A stretch of 64,000 nucleotides of DNA from Pseudomonas sp. URMO17WK12:I2 (GTDB taxonomy: Bacteria > Pseudomonadota > Gammaproteobacteria > Pseudomonadales > Pseudomonadaceae). The DNA is taken from the NCBI RefSeq assembly GCF_003253735.1, contig NZ_QKYW01000001.1, forward strand, positions 930,001 to 994,000. Reading direction: 5' to 3'. A model generated the notes under the pieces. It was not told where the DNA came from, did no database searches, and saw nothing but the letters and a program-made list of their open reading frames with translations. This document shows positions 37,695 to 47,394 of the stretch, piece by piece (the stretch's first letter is position 1; every line of letters starts with the position of its first letter). A program made the position numbers and the translations under genes.

Positions 37695-38488
37695 TGCAGC
37701 AGCTCCAACATGGCGCCATGGGTCAAGGGCAACATCCAGCGCGCCTGGCCAACCTTGAGGCCGCCACCGCGTGAGCGGTCGATCATCCAGCCGCGGGCTT
37801 CGACCCGTTTGCCTTGCAGATCCCGCAATAGCGATGCATCGAAGCTATCCAGCACAGGCGGCGCAATACGCAGCACCACCGAATGGCCCAGCTCGATCCA
37901 TACACCGCCACGATTGCGCTCGACGCGCTGAACCTGCCCTTCGAGCAATACGAAACCACCCGTGCGCACCGCGCGAGCCGGCACCGGCCGCAGCTGCGCC
38001 CAGAGGCCGGCCCGAGCGCTGCGCGCCTGGCGCTCGGCTTCACGATGGCAAGTCACCAGCGCCACATTGGGCGTGATCGCCACCATCTGGCCAAAACCTT
38101 CGGTGAGCAGTTGCGCTTCCAGATTGCGACCCTGCCTGTCGTACAGATGGGCCAGGGTACGGCCGTAACGATCCTGCCCCTGCTCGCCGGTTTTCACCCC
38201 GACACGGCCATCATTGGCGGCTACCAATTCGACAAGACGCTTGCGTGCTGCCTCGGCAAATGGCTCGGCAGGTCGGCCCTTGCGTGCCAACTCGGGGGCG
38301 TTGAGGCCGATCAGGCGAACATTGCGACCATCGGCCAGGCGCAGAGTGTCGCCATCCACCACACGCTGCACCTTGGCCTGCGGCAACTTTCCGGGCGCCG
38401 GGCAGAGTGCATGGGCCGGCAGGCAAAAGACAGAAACGAAAAAGGCGCCCACCAGGGACGCCTTTTTCAATGATGCGAAAACAGCCAT
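37691..38488 (-). CDS. exported thermonuclease-family protein (SNase-like)
   Basis: 265 residues with a signal peptide (FVSVFCLPAHA-L). The staphylococcal-nuclease fold shows VQRVVDGDTLRLADG, VRLIGLNAPE and GQDRYGRTLAHLY, holding the Asp, Arg and Glu set needed for calcium-dependent cleavage. An added C-terminal domain of about 100 residues follows. It probably degrades nucleic acid in the periplasm or outside. The coding DNA for the signal peptide also forms the terminator-like hairpin at 38439-38467. Confidence 0.88.
   Translation of the reverse strand: MAVFASLKKASLVGAFFVSVFCLPAHALCPAPGKLPQAKVQRVVDGDTLRLADGRNVRLIGLNAPELARKGRPAEPFAEAARKRLVELVAANDGRVGVKTGEQGQDRYGRTLAHLYDRQGRNLEAQLLTEGFGQMVAITPNVALVTCHREAERQARSARAGLWAQLRPVPARAVRTGGFVLLEGQVQRVERNRGGVWIELGHSVVLRIAPPVLDSFDASLLRDLQGKRVEARGWMIDRSRGGGLKVGQARWMLPLTHGAMLELLQ
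38439..38467 (-). terminator. rpmE terminator-like hairpin inside the nuclease coding start
   Basis: AAAAAGGCG and CGCCTTTTT pair perfectly around a small loop, 48-76 bases past the rpmE stop and within codons 8-17 of the nuclease gene (LKKASLVGAF). On the minus strand it ends in TTTTT, so it can act as an intrinsic terminator or attenuator for the downstream genes. Confidence 0.65.
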
Positions 38489-38514
38489 GTGGGCCTCTTT
38501 CGCTGCTCGGTCGC

Positions 38515-38727
38515 TTACTTGGCGCCGAACACACCGAAACGCTGCTTGAAGCGATCGATACGGCCGCCGGTGTCCAGCACTTTCTGCTTACCGGTGTAGA
38601 ACGGGTGGCACTCGGAGCAGACGTCCAGGCTCAGGGGCTTGCCCAGCGTGGAGCGGGTCTTGATGACGTTGCCGCAGCTGCAAGTGGCATCGATGGCGAC
38701 GTATTCCGGATGGATATCGGCTTTCAT
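38515..38727 (-). CDS. rpmE: 50S ribosomal protein L31
   Basis: 70 residues. It is the zinc-ribbon (C+) form with cysteines in ATCSCGNVI and [12 protein letters not shown]. The sequence [16 protein letters not shown] is standard. It is a large-subunit bridge protein. AGGAATA precedes the start. As the zinc-containing paralogue it would be the zinc-replete form; no C- paralogue is in the window. Confidence 0.97.
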   Translation of the reverse strand: MKADIHPEYVAIDATCSCGNVIKTRSTLGKPLSLDVCSECHPFYTGKQKVLDTGGRIDRFKQRFGVFGAK

Positions 38728-38795
38728 GATTATTCCTCAGGTTTTGTGCCGCCACCCGACACTATTGTCAGGTACCGCACTTAGGTTGGCCGCGG

Positions 38796-38823
38796 ATCAT
38801 ACCAGAGCCGGCCGTTGATGCAA
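38796..38823 (-). promoter_or_regulatory. candidate sigma-70 promoter for rpmE
   Basis: On the minus strand TTGCAT (38823-38818) and TATGAT (38801-38796) are 16 bases apart and about 70 bases before the rpmE start. A palindrome CCCGACA-N4-TGTCAGG (38756-38773) lies in the leader. Confidence 0.45.
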
Positions 38824-38892
38824 CTAACCCGCTGCTACCGGCCGTCGCGCATGGGCTGTTACTATCGCGCCTCGCCTGCCTGGAGCCTCTGC

Positions 38893-41112
38893 GTGCCCGA
38901 CGTCATCCTGCGACTCGCCCTGCCCTCGCCACTGCGCCGGCTGTTCGACTACCTCGCCCCGCCTGGCGTGTCGGCTCGTGACCTGCAGCCCGGCGCACGG
39001 CTGCGCGTCCCGTTCGGGCGGCGCGAGATGATCGGCGTGCTGATCGAGGTCAGCGACCACAGCGAGGTGCCGGCCGGCAAGCTCAAGCCGGCGCTGCAAC
39101 TGCTCGATCTGCAAGCGCCGGTGCCGCCGGCGCTGATGCGCCTGTGCCAGTGGACCGCACAGTATTACCAGCACAGCCTGGGCGACACTCTGAGCTGGGC
39201 GCTACCGGTGCTGTTGCGCCAGGGCGAGCCCGCTGAAGCGCGCCAGGAGCGTTTCTGGCTGATCGCCAAGGACGCCCACCTGGACGACCCGCGCCTGGCC
39301 CGCGCGCCCCGCCAGCGCGAAGCATTGAAGACGATCGCCCAGCATCCCCATGGCGTCTCCCATCAGTTACTGAGCCAACTGCAGATCAATCGCGACAGCC
39401 TGCAACTGCTGCAGGAGAAGGGCCTGGTGCGTGTCGAGGTGCGCCGCCTGAGCAGCCCGGAGCGCCACGCCAACTGGCTGGCCCAGCCGGAATTGCCGCT
39501 CAACGCCGAGCAGCGCGCCGCAGCAGAGGCGGTGCGCGCCGGCTTTGACGACTTCAACGCCTTCCTGCTGGCCGGCGTGACCGGCAGCGGCAAGACCGAG
39601 GTGTACCTGCAACTGATCCGCGAAACGCTCGAGGCCGGCAAACAGGCCCTGGTGCTGATTCCCGAGATCAACCTCGGCCCGCAGACCCTGGCGCGCTTCG
39701 AGCGCCGCTTCAACGCGCGCATCGCCCTGCTGCACTCGGCGGTCAATGACCGCGAGCGCCTGGATGCCTGGCTGGCCGCCCGCGATGGCGAGGCCGACAT
39801 CATCATCGGCACCCGCTCGGCGCTGTTCACGCCGATGAAGCGCCCCGGGTTGATCATCATCGACGAAGAGCACGACGCTTCCTATAAACAGCAGGAAGGC
39901 CTGCGCTACCACGCCCGCGACCTGGCCGTGGTGCGCGCCCACCAGGAAAACGTGCCGATCGTGCTGGGCTCCGCCACGCCCTCGCTGGAAAGTCTGCACA
40001 ACGCCCACAGCGGCCGCTACGCGATGCTGCGCATGAACCAGCGCGCCGGCGGTGCCCAGCCGCCGCGCTTCCTGCGCCTGGATATCAAGAGCCGGCCGCT
40101 GGATGCCGGCATGTCGCCGCCGCTGCAGCAGGCCATTACCCAGACCCTGGCCGCCGGCCAGCAGGTGCTGGTGTTTCTCAACCGCCGCGGCTTCGCGCCA
40201 ACGCTGCTGTGCCACGAATGCGGCTGGCTGTCCGAGTGCCCGCGCTGCGATGCGCGCATGACCGTTCACCAGCGCAGCCGTGAGCTGCGCTGCCACCATT
40301 GCGGTCACGCCGAGCGCCAGCCGAGCAACTGCCCGAGCTGCAACAACGTCGACCTGCGCCCGGTCGGCGCCGGCACCGAGCGCGCCGAAGAACGCCTGGA
40401 GATTCTCTTCCCGGACGCGCCGGTGCTGCGCGTGGATCGCGACAGCACCTCGCGCAAGGAGGCGATGACCACCCTGTTCAATACCGTGCAGCGTGGCGAG
40501 CCGTGCATCCTCGTCGGCACCCAGATGCTCGCCAAGGGGCACCACTTCCCGCGCGTCACCTTGGTGGCGATTCTCGATGCCGACGGTGGCCTGTTCTCTG
40601 CCGACTTCCGCGCCAGCGAGCGCATGGCCCAGCTGATCGTCCAGGTGGCTGGCCGTGCAGGGCGCGCCGAAGAGCCGGGCAAGGTGATCATCCAGAGCCA
40701 CCTGGCCGACCACCCATTGCTGGTGCAGCTTACCGAGCAGGGCTACTTCGCCTTTGCCGACCAGGCCTTGAGCGAACGCCGCGCTGCCGGCCTGCCGCCG
40801 TTCTGCCACCTGGCCCTGCTGCGCGCCGAAGCGCACAAACCCGGCCAGGCCGAAGGCTTCCTCGACGAAGCCTGCAGCGAAGCCGAGCAGCTGCTGAACG
40901 AACTGGCTCTCAGCGGCATCGAACTGCTGGGCCCGGTGCCTGCGCCCATGGAGCGCCGCGCCGGGCGTTATCGCGCGCAGTTGCTGCTGCAGGGCAACGC
41001 CCGGGCGCCACTGCACAAGCTGCTGGCGCACTGGCTGCTGGTACTGGAAAGCCTGCCCAGCGGCCGTGCGGTGCGCTGGTCGCTGGATGTAGACCCGATC
41101 GACCTGTTCTGA
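38893..41112 (+). CDS. priA: primosomal replication restart helicase PriA
   Basis: 739 residues from GTG 38893, the same length as in P. aeruginosa; the ORF extension to 38815 is not conserved-looking. The N-terminal 3'-DNA-binding domain, Walker [13 protein letters not shown] (Lys234), DEEH box ([11 protein letters not shown]) and the zinc-ribbon cysteines ([17 protein letters not shown] and [17 protein letters not shown]) are intact. It reloads DnaB at stalled forks. Confidence 0.97.
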   Translation: MPDVILRLALPSPLRRLFDYLAPPGVSARDLQPGARLRVPFGRREMIGVLIEVSDHSEVPAGKLKPALQLLDLQAPVPPALMRLCQWTAQYYQHSLGDTLSWALPVLLRQGEPAEARQERFWLIAKDAHLDDPRLARAPRQREALKTIAQHPHGVSHQLLSQLQINRDSLQLLQEKGLVRVEVRRLSSPERHANWLAQPELPLNAEQRAAAEAVRAGFDDFNAFLLAGVTGSGKTEVYLQLIRETLEAGKQALVLIPEINLGPQTLARFERRFNARIALLHSAVNDRERLDAWLAARDGEADIIIGTRSALFTPMKRPGLIIIDEEHDASYKQQEGLRYHARDLAVVRAHQENVPIVLGSATPSLESLHNAHSGRYAMLRMNQRAGGAQPPRFLRLDIKSRPLDAGMSPPLQQAITQTLAAGQQVLVFLNRRGFAPTLLCHECGWLSECPRCDARMTVHQRSRELRCHHCGHAERQPSNCPSCNNVDLRPVGAGTERAEERLEILFPDAPVLRVDRDSTSRKEAMTTLFNTVQRGEPCILVGTQMLAKGHHFPRVTLVAILDADGGLFSADFRASERMAQLIVQVAGRAGRAEEPGKVIIQSHLADHPLLVQLTEQGYFAFADQALSERRAAGLPPFCHLALLRAEAHKPGQAEGFLDEACSEAEQLLNELALSGIELLGPVPAPMERRAGRYRAQLLLQGNARAPLHKLLAHWLLVLESLPSGRAVRWSLDVDPIDLF

Positions 41113-41257
41113 GCACGCCTCGCTCGCATCCGGCGACAACTACGCCGCGCTTTATCCAAGCCGCCGGTGGCTTGCCGCCGGCCGCTGCTTTTATAATGCG
41201 CAGTTTTCCACCTACGCTTTCGAGCGGCGCCGCACCTCGCGGCCGAACGAGCAGACC

Positions 41258-43021
41258 ATGAAAGACAGTATTCGCCACCTGATCCAGCAAGCCCTGACCC
41301 GCCTGACCGCCGAAGGCGTGCTGCCCGACGGCCTGAGCCCGACGATTCAGGTGGAGAACACCCGGGACAAGACCCACGGCGACTTCGCCAGCAACATCGC
41401 CATGATGCTGGCCAAGCCGGCCGGCATGAAACCGCGTGACCTGGCCCAGAAGCTGATCGACGCGCTGCCTGCCGATGCGCAGATCAGCAAGGTCGAAATC
41501 GCCGGCCCGGGCTTCCTGAATTTCTTCCAGAACAGCGACGCCCTGGCCGAGCGTTTGGAAGCGGCCCTGGCCGATGAACACCTGGGCGTGCGCAAGAGCG
41601 GCCCGGCGCAACGCGTGGTCGTCGACCTGTCGTCGCCAAACCTGGCCAAGGAAATGCACGTCGGCCACCTGCGCTCGACCATCATTGGCGACGCCGTGGC
41701 GCGGGTGCTGGAATTCCTCGGCGACGAGGTGATCCGCCAGAACCACGTGGGCGACTGGGGTACCCAGTTCGGCATGCTGCTGGCCTTCATGGAAGAGAAC
41801 CCGGCGGCGGCGGAAAGCGAGCTGGCCGACCTGGAAGGTTTCTACCGCGCCGCCAAGAAACGCTTCGACGAGTCGCCGGAGTTCGCCGAGCGCGCCCGCG
41901 CCCTGGTCGTGGCGCTGCAGGCCGGCGAGCCGGAATGCCTGCGCCTGTGGAACCGCTTCAACGCGATTTCCCTGAGCCACTGCCAGAAGGCCTACGACCG
42001 CCTGGGCGTCAAACTCACCCCGGCCGACGTCAAGGGTGAGAGCGCCTACAACGCCGACCTGGCCAATGTGGTTGCCGACCTACGCAGCAAAGGCCTGCTC
42101 ACCGAGGACAACGGCGCCCAGTGCGTATTCCTCGACGAATACAAGAACGCCGAGGGCAACCCGCTGCCGGTGATCGTGCAGAAGGCCGGCGGCGGCTACC
42201 TGTACTCGACCACCGACCTGGCGGCCATGCGCTACCGCAGCCAGGTGCTCAAGGCCGACCGCGCGCTGTATTTCGTCGATCAGCGCCAGGCCCTGCACTT
42301 CCAGATGGCCTTCGAAGTCGCCCGCCGTGCCGGCTTCGTGCATGCGGGCATGGAGCTGGAGCACATGGGCTTCGGCACCATGAACGGCGCCGATGGCCGC
42401 CCGTTCAAGACCCGTGACGGCGGCACCGTGAAGCTTATCGACCTGCTCGACGAAGCCGAACTCCGTGCTTACGAGCTGGTGAAAGAGCGCAACGATCAGC
42501 GCGCAGCCAAGGGGGAGACGCCGTTCGAAGAAGCCGAACTGCGCGAAATTGGCCGGGTCGTGGGTATTGCCTCGGTGAAATACGCCGACCTGTCCAAGCA
42601 CCGCACCAGCGACTACAGCTTCAACTTCGAACTGATGCTCAGCTTCGAGGGCAACACCGCGCCCTACCTGCTGTATGCCTACACCCGTACCGCGAGCATC
42701 TTCCGCAAGCTGGGCAAGGGCACCGAGGAGATCGGCGGGCATATCGAACTTCAGGCACCCCAGGAAATCGAACTGGCCGGCAAGCTGGCGCAGTTCGGTG
42801 AAGTCCTGAGCAGTGTCGCCGACAAGGGCACGCCGCACCTGCTGTGCGCTTACCTCTACGACGTGGCCGGGCTGTTCTCCAGCTTCTACGAGCACTGCCC
42901 GGTGCTCAGCGCCGAAGACGAAGGCACCCGTCAGAGCCGCCTGCGCCTGGCCGCACTGACCCGCCGTACCCTCAAGCAAGGCCTGCAACTGCTGGGCCTG
43001 GAAACCCTGGAGCGCATGTAA
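41258..43021 (+). CDS. argS: arginyl-tRNA synthetase
   Basis: 587 residues. A class Ia synthetase with the HIGH-type motif H-V-G-H ([21 protein letters not shown] spans 41631-41692), the N-terminal Add-1 tRNA-binding domain ([14 protein letters not shown]) and the DALR anticodon domain at the C-terminus ([21 protein letters not shown]). It charges tRNA-Arg. The next gene starts directly after its stop codon. Confidence 0.97.
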   Translation: MKDSIRHLIQQALTRLTAEGVLPDGLSPTIQVENTRDKTHGDFASNIAMMLAKPAGMKPRDLAQKLIDALPADAQISKVEIAGPGFLNFFQNSDALAERLEAALADEHLGVRKSGPAQRVVVDLSSPNLAKEMHVGHLRSTIIGDAVARVLEFLGDEVIRQNHVGDWGTQFGMLLAFMEENPAAAESELADLEGFYRAAKKRFDESPEFAERARALVVALQAGEPECLRLWNRFNAISLSHCQKAYDRLGVKLTPADVKGESAYNADLANVVADLRSKGLLTEDNGAQCVFLDEYKNAEGNPLPVIVQKAGGGYLYSTTDLAAMRYRSQVLKADRALYFVDQRQALHFQMAFEVARRAGFVHAGMELEHMGFGTMNGADGRPFKTRDGGTVKLIDLLDEAELRAYELVKERNDQRAAKGETPFEEAELREIGRVVGIASVKYADLSKHRTSDYSFNFELMLSFEGNTAPYLLYAYTRTASIFRKLGKGTEEIGGHIELQAPQEIELAGKLAQFGEVLSSVADKGTPHLLCAYLYDVAGLFSSFYEHCPVLSAEDEGTRQSRLRLAALTRRTLKQGLQLLGLETLERM

Positions 43022-43723
43022 GTGGCAGCCCGCAAGAAGCCAGCACCCAAGCGCGGCGCCAGCCGCTACAAGGCCCCGAGCAAACGCCCGGTACCGGGCT
43101 GGATCTGGCTCGCCTGCGGGCTGGCAGTAGGCGTGTTCGTCACCCTGCTGCTCAACCTCAAGCCGGGCGACGAGGCGGTCAAGCGCGACAAGCCACAACC
43201 GGAGCGAGGCAGTACCTCGGCCAAACCAACGCCTTCGGCGACCAGCCAGGAACCGGGCAAGCCCAAGTACGACTTCTACACCCTGCTGCCGGAATCGGAG
43301 GTGATAGTTCCGCCGGATGCCGTGCCGCCACCTACTACAGCAACACCGGAGACCAAGCCGGTAACCCCCGAGGAAGCCGCCAAGATCGATGCCGCCCGCG
43401 CCCAGGCTGCGCTCAATGGCGAAACGCCTCCGCCGCCGCCACCGGTAGCCAAACCGGCGGAGACCAGCCAAGCACCACTGACCACGCAATTCTTCCTGCA
43501 GGCGGGCTCCTTCCCCAGCAAGGACAAGGCCGAAAGCATGCGCGCGCAGATCATCCTGCTCGGTCAGAACGTGCGGGTGGAATCCGGCACCGTACAGGAC
43601 AAGACCTGGCACCGCGTGCTGGTCGGCCCCTTCGCCAATCGCGAGCAACTGGCGAGCGCCCAGAAGACCCTGGCAGCCGGCGGTTTCGGCAACCTGCTGT
43701 TACAGCAGCGCCAGCTACGCTGA
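43022..43723 (+). CDS. FtsN-like SPOR domain membrane protein
   Basis: 233 residues from GTG 43022, directly after the argS stop. A basic N-terminal tail (ARKKPAPKRGASRYKAPSKR) precedes one membrane helix (WIWLACGLAVGVFVTLLLNL), a Pro-rich linker, then a C-terminal SPOR domain (TQFFLQAGSFPSKDKAESMRA to LLLQQRQ). The topology matches FtsN, the trigger of septal wall synthesis, and this locus is where pseudomonads carry their ftsN-like gene; assignment as FtsN itself is likely but not proven. Confidence 0.88.
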   Translation: MAARKKPAPKRGASRYKAPSKRPVPGWIWLACGLAVGVFVTLLLNLKPGDEAVKRDKPQPERGSTSAKPTPSATSQEPGKPKYDFYTLLPESEVIVPPDAVPPPTTATPETKPVTPEEAAKIDAARAQAALNGETPPPPPPVAKPAETSQAPLTTQFFLQAGSFPSKDKAESMRAQIILLGQNVRVESGTVQDKTWHRVLVGPFANREQLASAQKTLAAGGFGNLLLQQRQLR

Positions 43724-43819
43724 TCGCCTTTAACAGGCGCGCCCGGTTGAAAAACCGCGGCGGGCCCCCATCTGAGTTTTCATCAGGGCCATTTCGCCCC
43801 GCAGCGTGGAGACTCTCCC

Positions 43820-44356
43820 TTGACCACCATCGTTTCAGTCCGCCGCCATGGCAAAGTCGTCATGGGTGGCGACGGCCAGGTTTCGCTCGGCAACACCGTG
43901 ATGAAAGGCAATGCCAAGAAGGTTCGTCGCCTCTACCACGGCGAGGTGATTGCCGGTTTCGCCGGTGCCACCGCTGACGCCTTCACCCTGTTCGAACGCT
44001 TCGAAGCGCAGCTCGAAAGGCACCAGGGCCACCTGGTGCGCGCCGCCGTCGAACTGGCCAAGGACTGGCGTACCGATCGTTCCCTGAGCCGCCTGGAAGC
44101 CATGCTGGCAGTGGCCAACAAGGACGCCTCGCTGATCATCACCGGCAACGGTGACGTGGTCGAACCCGAGCATGGCTTGATCGCCATGGGCTCCGGTGGC
44201 GGCTTCGCCCAGGCGGCGGCCCTGGCACTACTGCAAAAAGGCAGCGAAGAGCTGGGCGCCCGCGAGATCGCCGAAACCGCGCTGAACATCGCCGGCTCGA
44301 TCTGCGTGTTCACCAACCAGAATCTGACCATCGAGGAGCTGGACTCGGCTATCTAA
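43820..44356 (+). CDS. hslV: ATP-dependent protease peptidase subunit HslV
   Basis: 178 residues from TTG 43820 with GGAGA upstream. After removal of the initiator the mature protein begins [19 protein letters not shown], exposing the catalytic N-terminal threonine. The proteasome-beta-like fold and the [14 protein letters not shown] segment are conserved. HslV dodecamers degrade unfolded proteins together with HslU, encoded 24 bases downstream. The TTG start is forced by the Thr nucleophile. Confidence 0.97.
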   Translation: MTTIVSVRRHGKVVMGGDGQVSLGNTVMKGNAKKVRRLYHGEVIAGFAGATADAFTLFERFEAQLERHQGHLVRAAVELAKDWRTDRSLSRLEAMLAVANKDASLIITGNGDVVEPEHGLIAMGSGGGFAQAAALALLQKGSEELGAREIAETALNIAGSICVFTNQNLTIEELDSAI

Positions 44357-44380
44357 GCCAGTCCGGATCGGAGCCCGCTC

Positions 44381-45721
44381 ATGTCCATGACACCCCGCGA
44401 GATCGTTCACGAACTCAATCGCCACATCATCGGCCAGGACGATGCCAAGCGCGCCGTCGCCATCGCCCTGCGCAACCGCTGGCGGCGCATGCAACTGCCG
44501 GCCGAGCTGCGCGCCGAGGTCACGCCGAAGAACATCCTGATGATCGGCCCCACTGGTGTCGGCAAGACCGAGATCGCCCGTCGCCTGGCCAAACTGGCCA
44601 ATGCGCCGTTCCTCAAGGTCGAAGCCACCAAGTTCACCGAAGTCGGCTACGTCGGCCGTGACGTCGAATCGATCATCCGCGACCTCGCCGATGCCGCATT
44701 GAAGATGCTCCGCGAGCAGGAAATCATCCGCGTGCGCCACCGCGCCGAAGATGCCGCCGAAGACCGTATTCTCGATGCCCTGCTGCCGCCGGCACGCAGC
44801 GGTTTTGCCGAAGAGGCCGCGCCGAACGGTGATTCCAACACCCGCCAGCTGTTCCGCAAGCGCCTGCGTGAGGGCCAGTTGGACGACAAGGACATCGACA
44901 TCGAAGTGGCCGACAGCCCGGCCGGTATCGAAATCATGACCCCGCCCGGCATGGAAGAAATGACCAGCCAGTTGCAGAACCTGTTCTCCAACATGGGCAA
45001 GGGCAAGAAAAAGAGCCGCAAGCTCAAGGTCAAGGATGCACTCAAGCTGGTGCGTGACGAGGAAGCCGGTCGCCTGGTCAACGAGGAAGAACTCAAGGCC
45101 AAGGCACTCGAAGCCGTCGAGCAGCACGGCATCGTGTTCATCGACGAAATCGACAAGGTGGCCAAGCGTGCCAATGCTGGCGGTGCTGACGTATCCCGCG
45201 AAGGCGTACAGCGCGACCTGCTGCCGCTGATCGAAGGCTGCACCGTCAACACCAAACTGGGCATGGTCAAGACCGACCACATCCTGTTCATCGCCTCGGG
45301 TGCCTTCCACCTCAGCAAGCCGAGCGATCTGGTGCCGGAGCTGCAGGGTCGCTTGCCGATTCGCGTAGAACTCAAGGCCCTGAGCCCGGAAGATTTCGAA
45401 CGCATCCTCAGCGAGCCCCATGCATCGCTCACCGAGCAGTACGTGGCGTTGCTGCAGACCGAAGGCCTGGGCGTGGAATTCGTCGAAGACGGCATCAAGC
45501 GCATCGCCGAGATCGCCTGGCAGGTCAACGAGAAGACCGAGAACATCGGCGCTCGTCGCCTGCATACGCTGCTGGAGCGTCTGCTCGAAGAAGTGTCGTT
45601 CAGCGCTGGTGACCTGGCGGGCCAGCAGAACGGCGAGACCATTCGCATCGACGCGGCCTACGTGAACAGCCATCTGGGCGAACTGGCGCAGGACGAAGAC
45701 CTGTCGCGCTACATTCTCTGA
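44381..45721 (+). CDS. hslU: ATP-dependent protease ATPase subunit HslU
   Basis: 446 residues. AAA+ unfoldase with Walker [15 protein letters not shown], pore loop GYVGRD, Walker [11 protein letters not shown] and sensor region [12 protein letters not shown], and the inserted I-domain between the Walker motifs. The C-terminal EDLSRYIL docks into HslV. It unfolds substrates and opens the HslV pore. Ends at a strong terminator. Confidence 0.98.
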   Translation: MSMTPREIVHELNRHIIGQDDAKRAVAIALRNRWRRMQLPAELRAEVTPKNILMIGPTGVGKTEIARRLAKLANAPFLKVEATKFTEVGYVGRDVESIIRDLADAALKMLREQEIIRVRHRAEDAAEDRILDALLPPARSGFAEEAAPNGDSNTRQLFRKRLREGQLDDKDIDIEVADSPAGIEIMTPPGMEEMTSQLQNLFSNMGKGKKKSRKLKVKDALKLVRDEEAGRLVNEEELKAKALEAVEQHGIVFIDEIDKVAKRANAGGADVSREGVQRDLLPLIEGCTVNTKLGMVKTDHILFIASGAFHLSKPSDLVPELQGRLPIRVELKALSPEDFERILSEPHASLTEQYVALLQTEGLGVEFVEDGIKRIAEIAWQVNEKTENIGARRLHTLLERLLEEVSFSAGDLAGQQNGETIRIDAAYVNSHLGELAQDEDLSRYIL

Positions 45722-45731
45722 TAGCCTGACC

Positions 45732-45765
45732 CTGCACGGCGCCGCCTGGCGCCGTGCAGTCTTTC
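45732..45765 (+). terminator. intrinsic terminator after hslVU
   Basis: A perfect 12-bp stem (CTGCACGGCGCC / GGCGCCGTGCAG) with a 4-base loop, 10 bases after the hslU stop, followed by TCTTTC. Confidence 0.8.
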
Positions 45766-45784
45766 AGCCCGCCTGGAGCCAGTC

Positions 45785-46156
45785 GTGCTCATCCCCACTT
45801 CGATCAAGTTGCACAAGGCCTCGCGCATTCTGGAGCTGCACTACGGCAGCGATAGCTATCGGCTGCCCGCAGAGTTTCTGCGTGTGCATTCCCCCTCCGC
45901 CGAAGTGCAGGGCCACGGCAAGCCGATCCTGCAGACCGGCAAGATGAACGTCGCGCTGACCGGCATCGAACCTGCTGGCAACTACGCCCTCAAGCTGACC
46001 TTCGACGACGGCCACGACAGTGGTCTGTTCAGCTGGGATTACCTGCACCAACTGGCCCTGCGCCAGGACGAGCTGTGGCGTGATTATCTGGACGCCGTGG
46101 CTGCCGCCGGCCAATCCCGTGACCCGAACGAGTCGGTCGTCCGCCTGATGCTCTGA
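45785..46156 (+). CDS. DUF971 / gamma-butyrobetaine hydroxylase-like N-terminal domain protein
   Basis: 123 residues from GTG 45785, with TGGAG 6 bases upstream. The fold region RILELHYGSDSYRLPAEFLRVHSPSAEVQGHG and the closing DDGHDSGLFSWDYLHQLA are characteristic of DUF971, a domain also fused to BBOX-type oxygenases. Here it stands alone. It regularly follows hslU in pseudomonads. Function is not established. Confidence 0.85.
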   Translation: MLIPTSIKLHKASRILELHYGSDSYRLPAEFLRVHSPSAEVQGHGKPILQTGKMNVALTGIEPAGNYALKLTFDDGHDSGLFSWDYLHQLALRQDELWRDYLDAVAAAGQSRDPNESVVRLML

Positions 46157-46211
46157 TGCCCCTGATAGTCGCTGGAGCGGGCCTGGCGCCCACCTGGACG
46201 AACACCGGCTG

Positions 46212-46242
46212 AAAATAGACACGCCCGATATGGGATCGGGCG
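46212..46242 (-). terminator. intrinsic terminator after phaF
   Basis: On the minus strand the 8-bp stem CGCCCGAT / ATCGGGCG (46242-46222) is followed by GTCTATTTTC, 14 bases past the phaF stop. Confidence 0.65.
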
Positions 46243-46255
46243 TTCGGCAGCCGAC

Positions 46256-47047
46256 TCAGGATTGAGTACCGGAAGCGTTCGTGGTCGCCGCTCCTGGAGT
46301 GGTGACAGGCGTCGCTGGCGCCGTGGTGGTGGCCTTGGTGGCTGCCGTTTTTTTCGCTGCTGGCTTGCCGGCGGGCTTGGCCACCGATTTAACCGCGGGC
46401 TTGGCTGCGGTTTTAGCCGCTGGTTTGACTGGGCTCCTGGCAGCGGCGGCCGGCTTGGCTGCCACCGCCTTGCTCGCCGGTGCTTTCTTGGTAGCTGACG
46501 TTTTGGCAGCAACGGGGGTGGCGACAGGCTTCGCAGCGGCGGTGCTGGCCGTCTTGCTGCTGGCAGTCGCCCTGGTCGCGGTCGCCGGCTTGGCCGCGGC
46601 CTTTTTAACCGTCGTCTTGCTAGACACGCCGGTCAGCGCCTCCAGCTGGCGGGTCAGCAGCTCGACCTTGTCGTTGAGCGCCTTGACCTCGTTACGACTC
46701 GGCACGCCCAGGCGGGAGATGGCACTGTTGAGACGCTTGTCGAACGCCTCCTCGAGCTCGCCCCATTTGCCGATCGCCCTGTCCTTGACCTCCTCGACTC
46801 GAGAGCGAGTCGTGCCGGCAGACGACTCGACCGACGCCTTCAGTGCATCGGCCTGCTTAGCGTCGCTGCTCTTGGCGGCTTTCTCAGCCTTCTCGCCATC
46901 CTTGACCAGGGTATCGAACAGCTTGGAGCCGTCCTTGCTGACCTTGGAGTAAGCACCCAAGCCTGCCAGCCAGATCTGCCGCGAGTACTTTTCAACCTCG
47001 CCGATCCACGAGCTGGTCTGTTTCTCGGTTTTCTTTTTGACAGCCAT
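46256..47047 (-). CDS. phaF: polyhydroxyalkanoate granule-associated phasin PhaF
   Basis: 263 residues from ATG 47047 with GGAGAGCAGG upstream. The N-terminal phasin domain (SSWIGEVEKYSRQIWLAGLGAYSK, then WGELEEAFDKRLNSAISRLGVPSRNEVKAL) is diagnostic. The C-terminal half is a histone-H1-like Lys/Ala/Pro tail (KPAAKTAAKPAVK units) that binds DNA. PhaF coats PHA granules and helps them segregate with the nucleoid. Unusually, no phaC/phaZ/phaD lies nearby and phaI is only a likely fragment, so its role here may have shifted to DNA binding or to granules made from a polymerase encoded elsewhere. Confidence 0.92.
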   Translation of the reverse strand: MAVKKKTEKQTSSWIGEVEKYSRQIWLAGLGAYSKVSKDGSKLFDTLVKDGEKAEKAAKSSDAKQADALKASVESSAGTTRSRVEEVKDRAIGKWGELEEAFDKRLNSAISRLGVPSRNEVKALNDKVELLTRQLEALTGVSSKTTVKKAAAKPATATRATASSKTASTAAAKPVATPVAAKTSATKKAPASKAVAAKPAAAARSPVKPAAKTAAKPAVKSVAKPAGKPAAKKTAATKATTTAPATPVTTPGAATTNASGTQS

Positions 47048-47057
47048 CCTGCTCTCC

Positions 47058-47135
47058 TCATTGGGTATGCACGACACGCTCGAGCAACGCGCTCAGCCAA
47101 TCCAGCTTAGCAGACAGGGCTCCGATAGCCTGTCG
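47058..47135 (-). pseudogene. phaI: probable 3' remnant of the phasin gene phaI
   Basis: Reading the minus strand in the frame ending at TGA 47060-47058 gives RQAIGALSAKLDWLSALLER and then VVHTQ-stop, which resembles the C-terminal leucine-zipper-like end of PhaI (an ALxxKLxxLxxLLERV pattern, compared from memory). It sits exactly where phaI normally ends, 10 bases before phaF. No phasin N-terminus (IWLAGLGAY) is found upstream, so only the tail survived. The rest of the 347-base gap (47136-47394) shows no recognisable gene. Confidence 0.5.
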
Positions 47136-47355
47136 AGCAGAAATCCTGGTGCATCACCACAACGTCCTGAATGGCGACGGTTGATCGACATCGCGCAACG
47201 GGCAGAGGAAAGGGTTTGTCGCTGACGCAGGCCCTCGACCTGTTGCACCTGTGTGGAGATGGCCTGTACGGCACGGGCTTGTCGAATACCATAACGAAGA
47301 GAATCAGCACGGGGGAAAGACGCTGATTTTGCTGCAGCCCCACCGCCAAGCAATA

Positions 47356-47379
47356 CCTGCGAGCGTGGCCGCTCGCAGG
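47356..47379 (-). terminator. hairpin after algP
   Basis: A perfect 10-bp stem (CCTGCGAGCG / CGCTCGCAGG) 16 bases beyond the algP stop. There is only a weak T-tract (TATTGCTT), so it may be a terminator or a REP-like palindrome. Confidence 0.5.
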
Positions 47380-47394
47380 CTTGAGATGGCTGAA

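Noticed and set aside
46281..46952. 223-codon Ala/Val/Leu-rich frame opposite phaF
   Set aside because: It is the complement of the Lys/Ala/Pro repeats of PhaF; it looks membrane-like only because the repeat complement encodes A, L, V and G.
47093..47353. 86-codon minus-strand ORF between phaF and algP
   Set aside because: No recognisable family and it overlaps the phaI-like tail in another frame; treated as non-coding junction DNA.
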